Assembly (NCBI GenBank): GCA_902465105.1
Contig: CABQLM010000023.1
Location: forward strand, 1 to 25,005
DNA from: an uncultured Collinsella sp.
GTDB taxonomy: Bacteria > Actinomycetota > Coriobacteriia > Coriobacteriales > Coriobacteriaceae
Reading direction: 5' to 3'
Length of the DNA: 25,005 bases
The notes beneath the pieces were generated by a model that searched no databases, was not told where the DNA came from, and saw only the letters and a list, made by a program, of their open reading frames with translations. Below, in pieces: positions 15,875 through 21,178 of this stretch. Position numbers and translations under genes: made by a program. Numbering within the stretch: position 1 is the stretch's first letter; each line of letters opens with the position of its first letter.

Positions 15875-18058
15875 TTACCTCACCGCATCCTCGGCGGCAA
15901 TCTTGAACGATTGCAGGTAGTTCTCGTACAGGCGGACGACGTCGAGCCCAGGCAGTTGTGCCTTGACGGAGGCGTATCGAGCCGTGTCGTCCGTGATCAC
16001 ATAGGCGCACCCTATGCTGGCATTCTGCTTGACGGCGTCTATGAAAGCGCCGACCGAAGCAAAGTCGAAGAGGACGGCGTAGGCGTCGGCCATGGCAAAG
16101 CCCGGCTGCTCGTGCTTGATGATGCTGCCACGCGAACCAGCGCGCAGCCAGAGCAGGGGCGCGATCTCCTCGAAGGCCACGCCCAGCTCGACGGCGTCCG
16201 GGTCTTCGTAGGTGAGGTCAAAGAAGACGGCGTTTTCCTCGAAGCCGTCGGCCATGGGGAACTCGTCGGTGAACTTGTAGTCACCCTTGATGGAATCGCC
16301 CTCGGGCGTCTTGCCCGTGATGGCCGCCGTGACGCGTGGTTTGGTAACGTACTGGCAGATGCCCAGCGCCTCCCATTCGGGGTCGCCCTGGCGAAGACCG
16401 CGCTTGGTGAGCTTTTTGGATTCGTCCTCGGAGACCTCGTTATTCGTTACGCTGATGGAGCGCCTGCGCCCGCCGTCCTGATGGTTCAAGCGCATGACGG
16501 CATGTGCCGTGGTGCCCGATCCTGAGAAGAAATCGACTACAAGGGCGTCGGGCTTGTCGGCAACAACGGAAGCGATTGAGAGCTCGGTCGCATAAAGGGA
16601 CTTTGGAAATGTGAAGCGCCTATCGCCGATGAACTTTTTGATATATCGGCTCCCGTATTCACCGGCAGAGAACTGCGTGCCACTCCAAACAGTTGTTGGA
16701 ATGGCAGAGCGCTCTCCCTGCTCTTCGAGAAGCAAGGACCCATCCTCAGCCTTGCCGATGAGTTTAATTTCTCCATTCTTGAGACGCTCCTCTTGGGAAT
16801 CTCCTAGGTAAAGGAGGGAGTACCGATCACTCTTTTTGTTGTACTCACCTACTTTTGCGCACCCGCGATCAAGCTTGGCCTGTAGAGCATTCTGGGAGAT
16901 CCTCCAAGTCGCCTCTCGGCCATCGGTCCTAATAGGCCAAACTGCCCTGAGACCCGTTTTTGTCGGTATCTTTGTCCAGTCTTGTTCAAGGGGGAGAGAA
17001 GCGCCGAGCTCCTTAATGGTCGCGGTCTCCTCATCGATATAGATGGGATAGAAGAGGTTCGGCCTTGCGGTGCGAGCGGCATTGGGACCGCCCCTCAGCA
17101 GCCGCTCCCAACGTACTTTACGTTGGGAGCGGCTGCTCGACGCGTCATCAGCCACTTTTTCCTCAAGTTCTCCGAACTCAACGGAATAGAGTCTGCGGTC
17201 CACTTGGCACGGCGCGGCGGTGCCAAAAAAGCAAAAGACAGCGTACTCGTCAGCTCTCTTGAACTGGTTGCCGCGGGCAACCCCGTTCTTGTTTATGGTG
17301 ATTGAAACCGTCTGGATACCGGTCGCGTTGGGAAAAACGCTCTCTAAAAGAAGCTCAAGCCTTGCGTACTCCTTCTCGTCGATCGTCACGATGAGTACGG
17401 AATCGTTGGGGTTGAGCAGCTGCTTGGCGAGCTTGAGGCGGCGCTCCATGAAGGCAAGCCACTTGGAGTGGCGATAGGCGTCGGAGCCGTCGACGTAATC
17501 GTTGTTGTATTTCCAGTCGCGGGCGCCAGTGTTATAGGGTGGGTCAATATATATGCAGTCCACTTTGCCTGCATAGGCAAAGGCCAAGGTTTCAAGAGCA
17601 TGGTAGTTTTCGCCGTTAATGACTACTTGATAGGGCTTATCGCCAGCGCGCTCGACACGCCCAGTCTCTTTGAGGCCAGCATAAATCGGCTGGTCATATT
17701 CAGCAACAGGCACGACATCGTCGACAGCAACGGAGCGGGGCTCACATTCGTTTTCGCCATATGAAGGCGATTGATATGGCTTTAGATCAGCAACCCCCCC
17801 CCGAACGGCATTTACCAACCATAGCAGTTGGGAGCTAGAGTCCTCTTTTTTACCACGCTCGGGAAGCACCTGTACGACATCGCCCTCCATGATAGGTTTG
17901 CCATAAAGGCGAAGTCGCTCTGGACGGTTGTGTTCAAATACAAGCCCAAACTGGCGCTGCGCCGCAAAGGCGCGGATGTCGGCAGCGAGCTGACGATCGC
18001 CCAGCTTGACAGCGCGATCAACAAGGTTCTGAACGACCGCTTGCGCCGTCTGAGACAT
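15875..18058 (-). CDS. mod: Type III DNA methyltransferase, Mod subunit
   Basis: This 727-residue beta-class adenine methyltransferase recognises the target and methylates it, and forms a complex with Res. DPPYNTG at 172-178 (motif IV) precedes DFFSGSGTT at 509-517 (SAM-binding motif I), the beta-class order. The region between them, including PNLFYPIYID, should hold target recognition, and its DNA is AT-richer than the ends. The ATG at 18058 has GGGGGAG before it and overlaps the stop of the small upstream gene. A G9 tract on the coding strand (17794-17802, about codons 86-88) currently leaves the frame open. A perfect 19-bp inverted repeat lies at 17097-17137. Confidence 0.93.
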   Translation of the reverse strand: MSQTAQAVVQNLVDRAVKLGDRQLAADIRAFAAQRQFGLVFEHNRPERLRLYGKPIMEGDVVQVLPERGKKEDSSSQLLWLVNAVRGGVADLKPYQSPSYGENECEPRSVAVDDVVPVAEYDQPIYAGLKETGRVERAGDKPYQVVINGENYHALETLAFAYAGKVDCIYIDPPYNTGARDWKYNNDYVDGSDAYRHSKWLAFMERRLKLAKQLLNPNDSVLIVTIDEKEYARLELLLESVFPNATGIQTVSITINKNGVARGNQFKRADEYAVFCFFGTAAPCQVDRRLYSVEFGELEEKVADDASSSRSQRKVRWERLLRGGPNAARTARPNLFYPIYIDEETATIKELGASLPLEQDWTKIPTKTGLRAVWPIRTDGREATWRISQNALQAKLDRGCAKVGEYNKKSDRYSLLYLGDSQEERLKNGEIKLIGKAEDGSLLLEEQGERSAIPTTVWSGTQFSAGEYGSRYIKKFIGDRRFTFPKSLYATELSIASVVADKPDALVVDFFSGSGTTAHAVMRLNHQDGGRRRSISVTNNEVSEDESKKLTKRGLRQGDPEWEALGICQYVTKPRVTAAITGKTPEGDSIKGDYKFTDEFPMADGFEENAVFFDLTYEDPDAVELGVAFEEIAPLLWLRAGSRGSIIKHEQPGFAMADAYAVLFDFASVGAFIDAVKQNASIGCAYVITDDTARYASVKAQLPGLDVVRLYENYLQSFKIAAEDAVR
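17097..17137. repeat. Perfect 19-bp inverted repeat inside mod
   Basis: The arms 17097-17115 and 17119-17137 are exact reverse complements with a 3-base loop (CTT). They lie wholly within the mod reading frame and encode residues around SRSQRKVRWERLLRG, which fits the methyltransferase family here. So long a perfect hairpin in coding DNA is unusual. It could affect translation or be a site of hairpin-mediated deletion; no evidence of either is visible. Confidence 0.85.
17794..17802. repeat. Nine-base poly-C (poly-G on coding strand) in mod
   Basis: Nine consecutive C residues on the plus strand are G9 in the mod coding strand, about 260 bases from the start codon, encoding Arg-Gly-Gly. Homopolymer tracts of this length slip during replication. 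Loss or gain of one base would shift the frame and switch the methyltransferase off. Confidence 0.9.
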
Positions 18059-18225
18059 CACTTCTCCCCCTTGCACTTCTCGTCAATCCATTCGCGCAGG
18101 ACTTTAGCCACCGTCTTATCCTGGCGCGCGGCATAGGACTTAAGAGCCCGCTTATCCTCGCGGGTTATCGAGAGCGTGAACTTATCTAGCTCCCTTTCGG
18201 CATGAACAGCCTGATCTTCCTCCAT
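18058..18225 (-). CDS. 55-residue ribbon-helix-helix-like protein before mod
   Basis: This short gene reads MEEDQAVHAERELDKFTLSI and continues to a Lys-rich end. A strand segment (DKFTLSIT) followed by two helices (REDKRALKSYAARQDKT and VAKVLREWIDEKC) is the ribbon-helix-helix layout. GGAGGGG lies seven to twelve bases before the ATG at 18225. Its TGA overlaps the ATG of mod by one base, so the three genes form one operon with coupled translation. It may be a controller protein that binds the palindrome at 18290-18303 and sets mod/res expression. The gene is short but well supported by ribosome site, coupling and fold pattern. Confidence 0.75.
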   Translation of the reverse strand: MEEDQAVHAERELDKFTLSITREDKRALKSYAARQDKTVAKVLREWIDEKCKGEK

Positions 18226-18289
18226 GGTCGCCCCTCCGAATTGACCTGTTCTACGTTCCTTAATTGGCCGAAATCATTTTACTTCAGAA

Positions 18290-18303
18290 TACGTAATTAC
18301 GTA
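18290..18303. promoter_or_regulatory. 14-bp palindrome upstream of the mod operon
   Basis: TACGTAATTACGTA is a perfect palindrome 65 bases upstream of the small ribbon-helix-helix gene. On the minus strand it is followed by AAGTAAAATG, so TAAAAT could be a -10 and TTACGT within the palindrome the -35, with 17 bases between. It is the natural operator candidate for the ribbon-helix-helix protein. Confidence 0.5.
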
Positions 18304-18413
18304 ATTAGGTAGGCTAATTTGAGCCATGCAGCACTCAATCACTAGTCAGTATTCGTTGACGAGTCGTTGGGGATAACGAATATATCGAGGTAGACAGCCG
18401 TTTTTACCGTCTG

Positions 18414-18464
18414 TGAGTACCAGCAAATCGATACTCAAAACGTCGTGAGTACATTTTGAGTACC
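18414..18464. promoter_or_regulatory. Right cluster of integrase arm-type repeats
   Basis: TGAGTACC at 18414-18421, GATACTCA (inverted) at 18430-18437, TGAGTACA at 18446-18453 and TGAGTACC at 18457-18464. The last two are 11 bp apart, the same spacing as at the left end. Together with 339-391 they frame element 1 and sit 250-300 bases inside att B. The rest of 18226-18714 is AT-rich, holds ATTCGTT/AACGAAT inverted arms at 18351-18357 and 18375-18381, and has no gene I can support. Confidence 0.55.
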
Positions 18465-18661
18465 AGTCCGAGTGGCCTCTTGCGGGCGGACGCAATCTGC
18501 CGGTCAGCATTAATTAGAAATAAATTGATGGCGTTGCTTCGGTAATTGAAAGCACTTTAAAGCATACCAGCAAACAATAATCCCAGCTAAACAGCTTGAG
18601 AGATTGCGTGGCTGGTTTGCATGTACCACATACACCACAATGCACAAGCACCCATGGCACG

Positions 18662-18700
18662 CAAATAAAAAACGAGGGAGGCCGTATCCGACCTCCCTCG
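18662..18700 (-). terminator. Minus-strand intrinsic terminator left of att site B
   Basis: The arms 18673-18681 and 18692-18700 form a perfect 9-bp stem with a 10-base loop. On the minus strand it is followed by TTTTTTATTT (18662-18672). It lies 14 bases past the IEWE-stop codons of att B. Its layout matches the hairpin at 141-168, which stands in the same position relative to att A. Confidence 0.85.
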
Positions 18701-18714
18701 CAAAGGGCTATTTA

Positions 18715-18729
18715 CTATTCCCACTCGAT
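18715..18729. repeat. Attachment site B (15-bp guaA-type direct repeat)
   Basis: CTATTCCCACTCGAT is identical to site A. On the minus strand it reads ACC GAC GCC ATC GAG TGG GAA TAG (Thr-Asp-Ala-Ile-Glu-Trp-Glu-stop), with a stop codon in frame only eleven codons before the TAG, so it is a fragment or copy and not guaA. It is the junction of elements 1 and 2. Confidence 0.7.
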
Positions 18730-18832
18730 GGCGTCGGTTCTGCCGTCCCGTCATTCCAGTTACACCCAGTTTTCGGCATCGACACGGAACGCGTGCCGCC
18801 GAATGACGCGATGTCGCGTTTCGTCGGCTTCG

Positions 18833-18901
18833 GGGACAAAAGTTGGGACAACCTCAAAAACTTTTTTCAAACTCAGGGCTTTGAGTTTTTGTTTTTGTCC
18901 C
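18833..18901. repeat. Nested inverted repeats in non-coding DNA right of att B
   Basis: Outer arms GGGACAAAA (18833-18841) and TTTTGTCCC (18893-18901) enclose inner arms AAACTCA (18869-18875) and TGAGTTT (18882-18888). The 455 bases from 18730 to 19184 hold no convincing gene; a reading frame across 18604-19071 crosses att B and has no family features. The fold could be a structured RNA or an element-end binding region. Confidence 0.4.
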
Positions 18902-19057
18902 AAAGTGCGCGGCGGGTCGCCTTTGGAGACTCGATGGCGCCAAAAACGCCCGTTTTGAAACTCAACCGCCCTTTTGCCTGCAAGCCGCCAGCTGCAATCG
19001 CAAGTGAATTAACGCGGGTGGCTTGCGCGCCATTTGCAAAACCCCAGGTCGCAGGTC

Positions 19058-19114
19058 TTCGCCATTCGTGAACAAAGTGAGTAGTCTCAGGTGGCTTGTT
19101 TATGAGTTGGCGAA
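19058..19114. repeat. Long imperfect inverted repeat upstream of the abi gene
   Basis: The arms TTCGCCATTCGTGAACAA (19058-19075) and TTGTTTATGAGTTGGCGAA (19096-19114) pair over most of their length, with the outer seven bases perfect. It ends 70 bases before the abi start. TAGAAT (19147-19152) lies between it and the gene as a possible -10. The repeat may be an operator or a structured leader. Confidence 0.45.
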
Positions 19115-19184
19115 CGGGCCTTCAGGATTCAGGGCAAACATGCTGGTAGAATAGGATTCTCAAATCAATGACAGGAGACCGAGC

Positions 19185-20147
19185 ATGGCCGAACCCCACG
19201 ATAGGAAGCCGATCCTCACGATCGAGCAGCAGATAGAGCACCTCAAGCAGAAGGGCGTAGCCTTCGAGCTGTGTTCTGAGGAAGAGGCCGCGGACTACCT
19301 GCGCGACAAGTGCAACTTCTTCAAGCTCGCATCCTACCGCAAACTCTTCTCGAAATACGAGGGAGGCCCGCGCGACGGCCGCTACGTAGACCTCGACTTC
19401 GGCCAGCTGCGCCTGCTCGCGGCGCTCGACCAGGAGCTGCGCCACGCCCTGCTCGGCATGACGCTCGACATCGAGCATTTCCAGAAGGTGACACTGCTTC
19501 GCGAGATGGAGGACCGTGGAGAGGACGGCTACGCCATCGTGGCCGACTACATGGCATCGCTTACCACTGCAAACAGGGAGTACCGCCTGCGCGAGCTCAA
19601 GATGAGCGGCCGCAGCCCCTACAGCTCGAGCCTCTACGCGAAGTACTCCGGCGACATGCCTGCCTGGGCCTTCCTTGAGCTCACCTCGTTCGGCACCCTC
19701 ATCGACTTCGTGCGCTTCTGCGCCAGGCGATGGGGCGACAGGCGCCTCGAGGCCTCCCACTACGACCTCAAGCGCGTGAAGTCCGTCCGCAACTGCGCCG
19801 CGCACGGCTCGTGCCTGATCAACTGCTTCGCCGAGAGGGGCGCCGCCCGGGGCTCGGCGTCCAGCGGCGTCTCCCGAAGGGTCGCCGCCGTGGGGATTCC
19901 CAAGGCGACCAGGAGGAAGTGGATGGGGAATACGGCCATGCAGGAGGTCGCGACCGTGCTCGTGGCGCACTCCGGCTTGGTACCCGAGGGCTCCTCGCGC
20001 TCGCGCGCCGCATCCGAGCTCGCCGAGATGTTCGCCAGGGCCGACGGCGAAACCGAGGCGCTGCCCGACAAGGGGCCCGACGCCGCAGCTCGCTCCGCGC
20101 TCGAGTTCCTTCGCAGGTTGACAGAATCGCTCGGGTTGGTAGAATAG
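19185..20147 (+). CDS. Abi_2/AbiF-type HEPN abortive-infection protein
   Basis: This 320-residue protein matches the Abi_2 (AbiD/AbiF) family. The N-terminus reads LTIEQQIEHLKQKGVAF, then FFKLASYRKLFSKY, LDFGQLRLLAALDQELRHAL and the helix TLDIEHFQKVTLLREME. Further on are PAWAFLELTSFGTLIDFVRF and the HEPN RNase motif Arg202-Asn203-Cys-Ala-Ala-His207. HEPN proteins of this kind cut RNA and stop growth on phage infection; they are considered relatives of the Cas13 ancestor, and some are held in check by a small RNA. The ATG at 19185 has AGGAG eight bases before it. The last codons contain the promoter of a small RNA gene. Confidence 0.88.
   Translation: MAEPHDRKPILTIEQQIEHLKQKGVAFELCSEEEAADYLRDKCNFFKLASYRKLFSKYEGGPRDGRYVDLDFGQLRLLAALDQELRHALLGMTLDIEHFQKVTLLREMEDRGEDGYAIVADYMASLTTANREYRLRELKMSGRSPYSSSLYAKYSGDMPAWAFLELTSFGTLIDFVRFCARRWGDRRLEASHYDLKRVKSVRNCAAHGSCLINCFAERGAARGSASSGVSRRVAAVGIPKATRRKWMGNTAMQEVATVLVAHSGLVPEGSSRSRAASELAEMFARADGETEALPDKGPDAAARSALEFLRRLTESLGLVE
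20118..20145 (+). promoter_or_regulatory. Promoter of small RNA 1, inside the end of the abi gene
   Basis: TTGACA (20118-20123), a perfect -35, is followed by 16 bases and TAGAAT (20140-20145). It overlaps the last ten codons of the abi gene. The start point is expected around 20152. The paralogous unit at 20253-20280 has the same spacing. Confidence 0.7.
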
Positions 20148-20151
20148 CCTG

Positions 20152-20213
20152 CAGATAGCAAAACCTTCACGGTTTTAGGGGCGGACTTGCGCAAGCGACT
20201 CTGCCCTATTTTT
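20152..20213 (+). ncRNA. Small RNA 1 next to HEPN gene (candidate RNA antitoxin)
   Basis: A transcript of about 60 bases has hairpin a (AAAACC 20160-20165, GGTTTT 20171-20176) and hairpin b (20178-20190 with 20195-20207, one C-C mismatch, GCAA tetraloop), ending in ATTTTTAT. Hairpin b with its T-tract is also an intrinsic terminator. A second copy (20287-20347) keeps the same fold. Position, promoter, fold and duplication suggest a functional RNA controlling or guiding the HEPN protein. The function is inferred and the 5' end is approximate. Confidence 0.65.
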
Positions 20214-20252
20214 ATATTCACTCGCTATAGGAGACGGATGATACCTGGGTCA

Positions 20253-20280
20253 ATGACAGAACTGAGAAGCCCGGAATAAT
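20253..20280 (+). promoter_or_regulatory. Promoter of small RNA 2
   Basis: ATGACA (20253-20258), 16 bases and AATAAT (20275-20280). The bases following the -35 (GACAGAA) match unit 1, showing that the promoter and RNA were duplicated together. The start point is expected near 20287. Confidence 0.6.
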
Positions 20281-20286
20281 GGAGCC

Positions 20287-20347
20287 AGTTAGAAACCCTC
20301 GGGTTTGCGGGGCGGGATCGTGAGAGCGATTCTGCCCTATTTTTTTC
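20287..20347 (+). ncRNA. Small RNA 2, paralogue of small RNA 1
   Basis: Hairpin a is AAACCC (20293-20298) with GGGTTT (20301-20306). Hairpin b is an uninterrupted 13-bp stem (20309-20321 with 20326-20338) with a GAGA tetraloop, then ATTTTTTT. Hairpin b has the same 30-base length as in copy 1. Differences mostly keep pairing: A-U to C-G in hairpin a, U-G to C-G and C-G to U-G in hairpin b, and both loops are GNRA. The shared 3' part CTGCCCTATTTTT is identical. This is probably a second antitoxin-like or guide-like RNA of the same system. Confidence 0.65.
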
Positions 20348-20386
20348 CTCCGTCTGCCCCAACCAAGTAGTTCGAAGATAGCCTGT

Positions 20387-20413
20387 AGGTGTCCTCGTGG
20401 GCGCCTTTTATTT
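20387..20413 (+). terminator. Intrinsic terminator downstream of small RNA 2
   Basis: The arms 20387-20394 and 20399-20406 form an 8-bp stem including two G-U pairs with a TCGT loop, followed by TTTTATTTTC. The same hairpin and following bases occur at 21581-21608. Confidence 0.75.
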
Positions 20414-20423
20414 TCAGGGAATC

Positions 20424-20502
20424 GGCCGCTTCATGAACGAGCGACCGGCTTGACCTAGATCGAACCGCCTTCATCTCCGTCTAGGCGCCGGCAATCAACA
20501 TC
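20424..20502 (+). promoter_or_regulatory. Shared intergenic module, copy 1 (before yjdF-like gene)
   Basis: GGCCGCTTCATGAA (20424-20437) and a degenerate tandem repeat (CTTGACCTAG 20449-20458, ATCGAACCGC 20459-20468) are followed, 43 bases after the first repeat, by CAATCAACATC (20492-20502). The same order and spacing recur at 21646-21722 and 23683-23764. It is probably a promoter/operator region for the downstream gene. Confidence 0.5.
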
Positions 20503-20651
20503 GTGAATCCGCGCGTGCTACAATGCGGGCACCAGAGATGAAAACACAGTCCCCGTCGGGTAGTCGTGGGCGTGCGGGAGTCCGCATCAGTAACCTGCCT
20601 CCTTGGTTGTCCCTTCTCTGCATGGTCATCTACATAAAGGAGGAACCAGCC
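20496..20651 (+). promoter_or_regulatory. Promoter and structured leader of the yjdF-like gene (riboswitch candidate)
   Basis: TCAACA (about 20495-20500) and TACAAT (20519-20524) with 18 bases between make a plausible promoter, giving a leader of about 120 bases. Within it TGCGG (20573-20577) pairs with CCGCA (20582-20586), and GATG (20537-20540) could pair with CATC (20585-20588); these two pairings exclude each other. Many yjdF genes are controlled by the yjdF riboswitch, which binds azaaromatic compounds. I cannot confirm its consensus here, so this is a candidate only. AAAGGAGG precedes the ATG. Confidence 0.4.
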
Positions 20652-21071
20652 ATGCAGATCAGCGTGTCGTCCACCCTGACCGTATATCACGACGGCCAAT
20701 TCTGGGTCGGGCTGGCGGAGCACGTCGAGGACGGCAGGTACGGCGTCGCCCGCATCGTCTTCGGCGCGGAGCCGTCCGATGAGGAGATCCTGCGATTCGT
20801 TGTCAACAAATGGGCGAAGCTCGCGTTCTTCGGCCACGATCCGTCCGAGGCGAGCGAGCCCGCGAAGAACCCCAAGCGACGCGCTCGCGAGGCGGCGAAG
20901 GCCCTTAAGCGGCCCGCGGTGAGCACCAAGGCGCAGCAGGCGCTCGCGGCACAGCGGGAGACGATGAAGCGGGAGTCGGCTCAAGCAAGAAGCCAGCGTC
21001 GCGCGGATGAGGCGGAGGCGCGCTTCGAGCAGCGAAAGTTGAAGCGCAAGCAGAAGCATCGCGGTCATTGA
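20652..21071 (+). CDS. yjdF: YjdF family protein (DUF2992)
   Basis: This 139-residue protein matches the YjdF family: STLTVYHDGQFWVGLAEHVED, then VARIVFGAEPSDEEILRFV, followed by the usual Lys/Arg/Gln-rich tail. The tail has the character of a long basic helix (KALKRPAVSTKAQQALAAQ). The molecular function of YjdF is unknown; in many Firmicutes its expression is controlled by a riboswitch for azaaromatic compounds, suggesting a role in resistance to toxic heterocycles. The ATG at 20652 is chosen for the AAAGGAGG seven bases upstream; an in-frame ATG at 20523 would place the leader inside the gene and is rejected. Confidence 0.8.
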   Translation: MQISVSSTLTVYHDGQFWVGLAEHVEDGRYGVARIVFGAEPSDEEILRFVVNKWAKLAFFGHDPSEASEPAKNPKRRAREAAKALKRPAVSTKAQQALAAQRETMKRESAQARSQRRADEAEARFEQRKLKRKQKHRGH

Positions 21072-21096
21072 TACCACCATCAACCCATATATAGCA

Positions 21097-21128
21097 GCAG
21101 GCGTAGCTTCGATTGAAACTACGCCTGC
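21097..21128. terminator. Hairpin left of att site C
   Basis: GCAGGCGTAG (21097-21106) and CTACGCCTGC (21119-21128) form a perfect 10-bp stem with a 12-base loop. It follows the yjdF-like gene and precedes att C by 35 bases, as terminators precede att A and att B. It lacks a strong T-tract on either strand. Two further palindromes lie between it and the att site: TATAACGTTATA (21139-21150) and AGAAC/GTTCT (21152-21156, 21161-21165). Confidence 0.55.
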
Positions 21129-21163
21129 CACCTGGTGCTATAACGTTATACAGAACGTATGTT

Positions 21164-21178
21164 CTATACCCACTCGAT
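21164..21178. repeat. Attachment site C (14 of 15 bases of the guaA-type repeat)
   Basis: CTATACCCACTCGAT differs from sites A and B by one base, giving Ile-Glu-Trp-Val-stop on the minus strand in place of Ile-Glu-Trp-Glu-stop. I take it as the junction of elements 2 and 3. The change would alter the last residue if this were a true gene end, so it is probably a diverged att copy. Confidence 0.6.

Larger units (their letters stand above)
284..18729. mobile_element. Element 1: integrative mobilizable element with Type III R-M cargo
   Basis: The element is bounded by identical 15-bp repeats A and B. It contains its own excisionase-like gene, tyrosine integrase, MobC-like protein, MOBP relaxase, VirD4-type coupling protein and VapE-type helicase. 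TGAGTAYC repeats occur just inside both ends. No VirB4, VirB6 or other channel gene is seen between the borders, so it should be mobilizable with a helper and not self-conjugative. Cargo is a lipoprotein/zinc-ribbon pair, a DUF2958 pair and a Type III restriction-modification system. The boundaries are inferred from the repeats, since no empty site is available in the window. Confidence 0.7.
18715..21178. mobile_element. Element 2: small integrase-less defence segment between att B and att C
   Basis: About 2.4 kb lie between two att-like repeats (14 of 15 bases equal). The genes are an AbiF/Abi_2-type HEPN protein, two small RNA genes and a yjdF-like gene. No recombinase is present, so it is either a decayed element or one that moves with the integrase of a neighbour. 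A hairpin (21097-21128) precedes att C as at the other sites. Confidence 0.5.

Noticed and set aside
18604..19071. 155-codon plus-strand frame crossing att B
   Set aside because: It spans the junction of two elements, has no good ribosome site and reads as random sequence.
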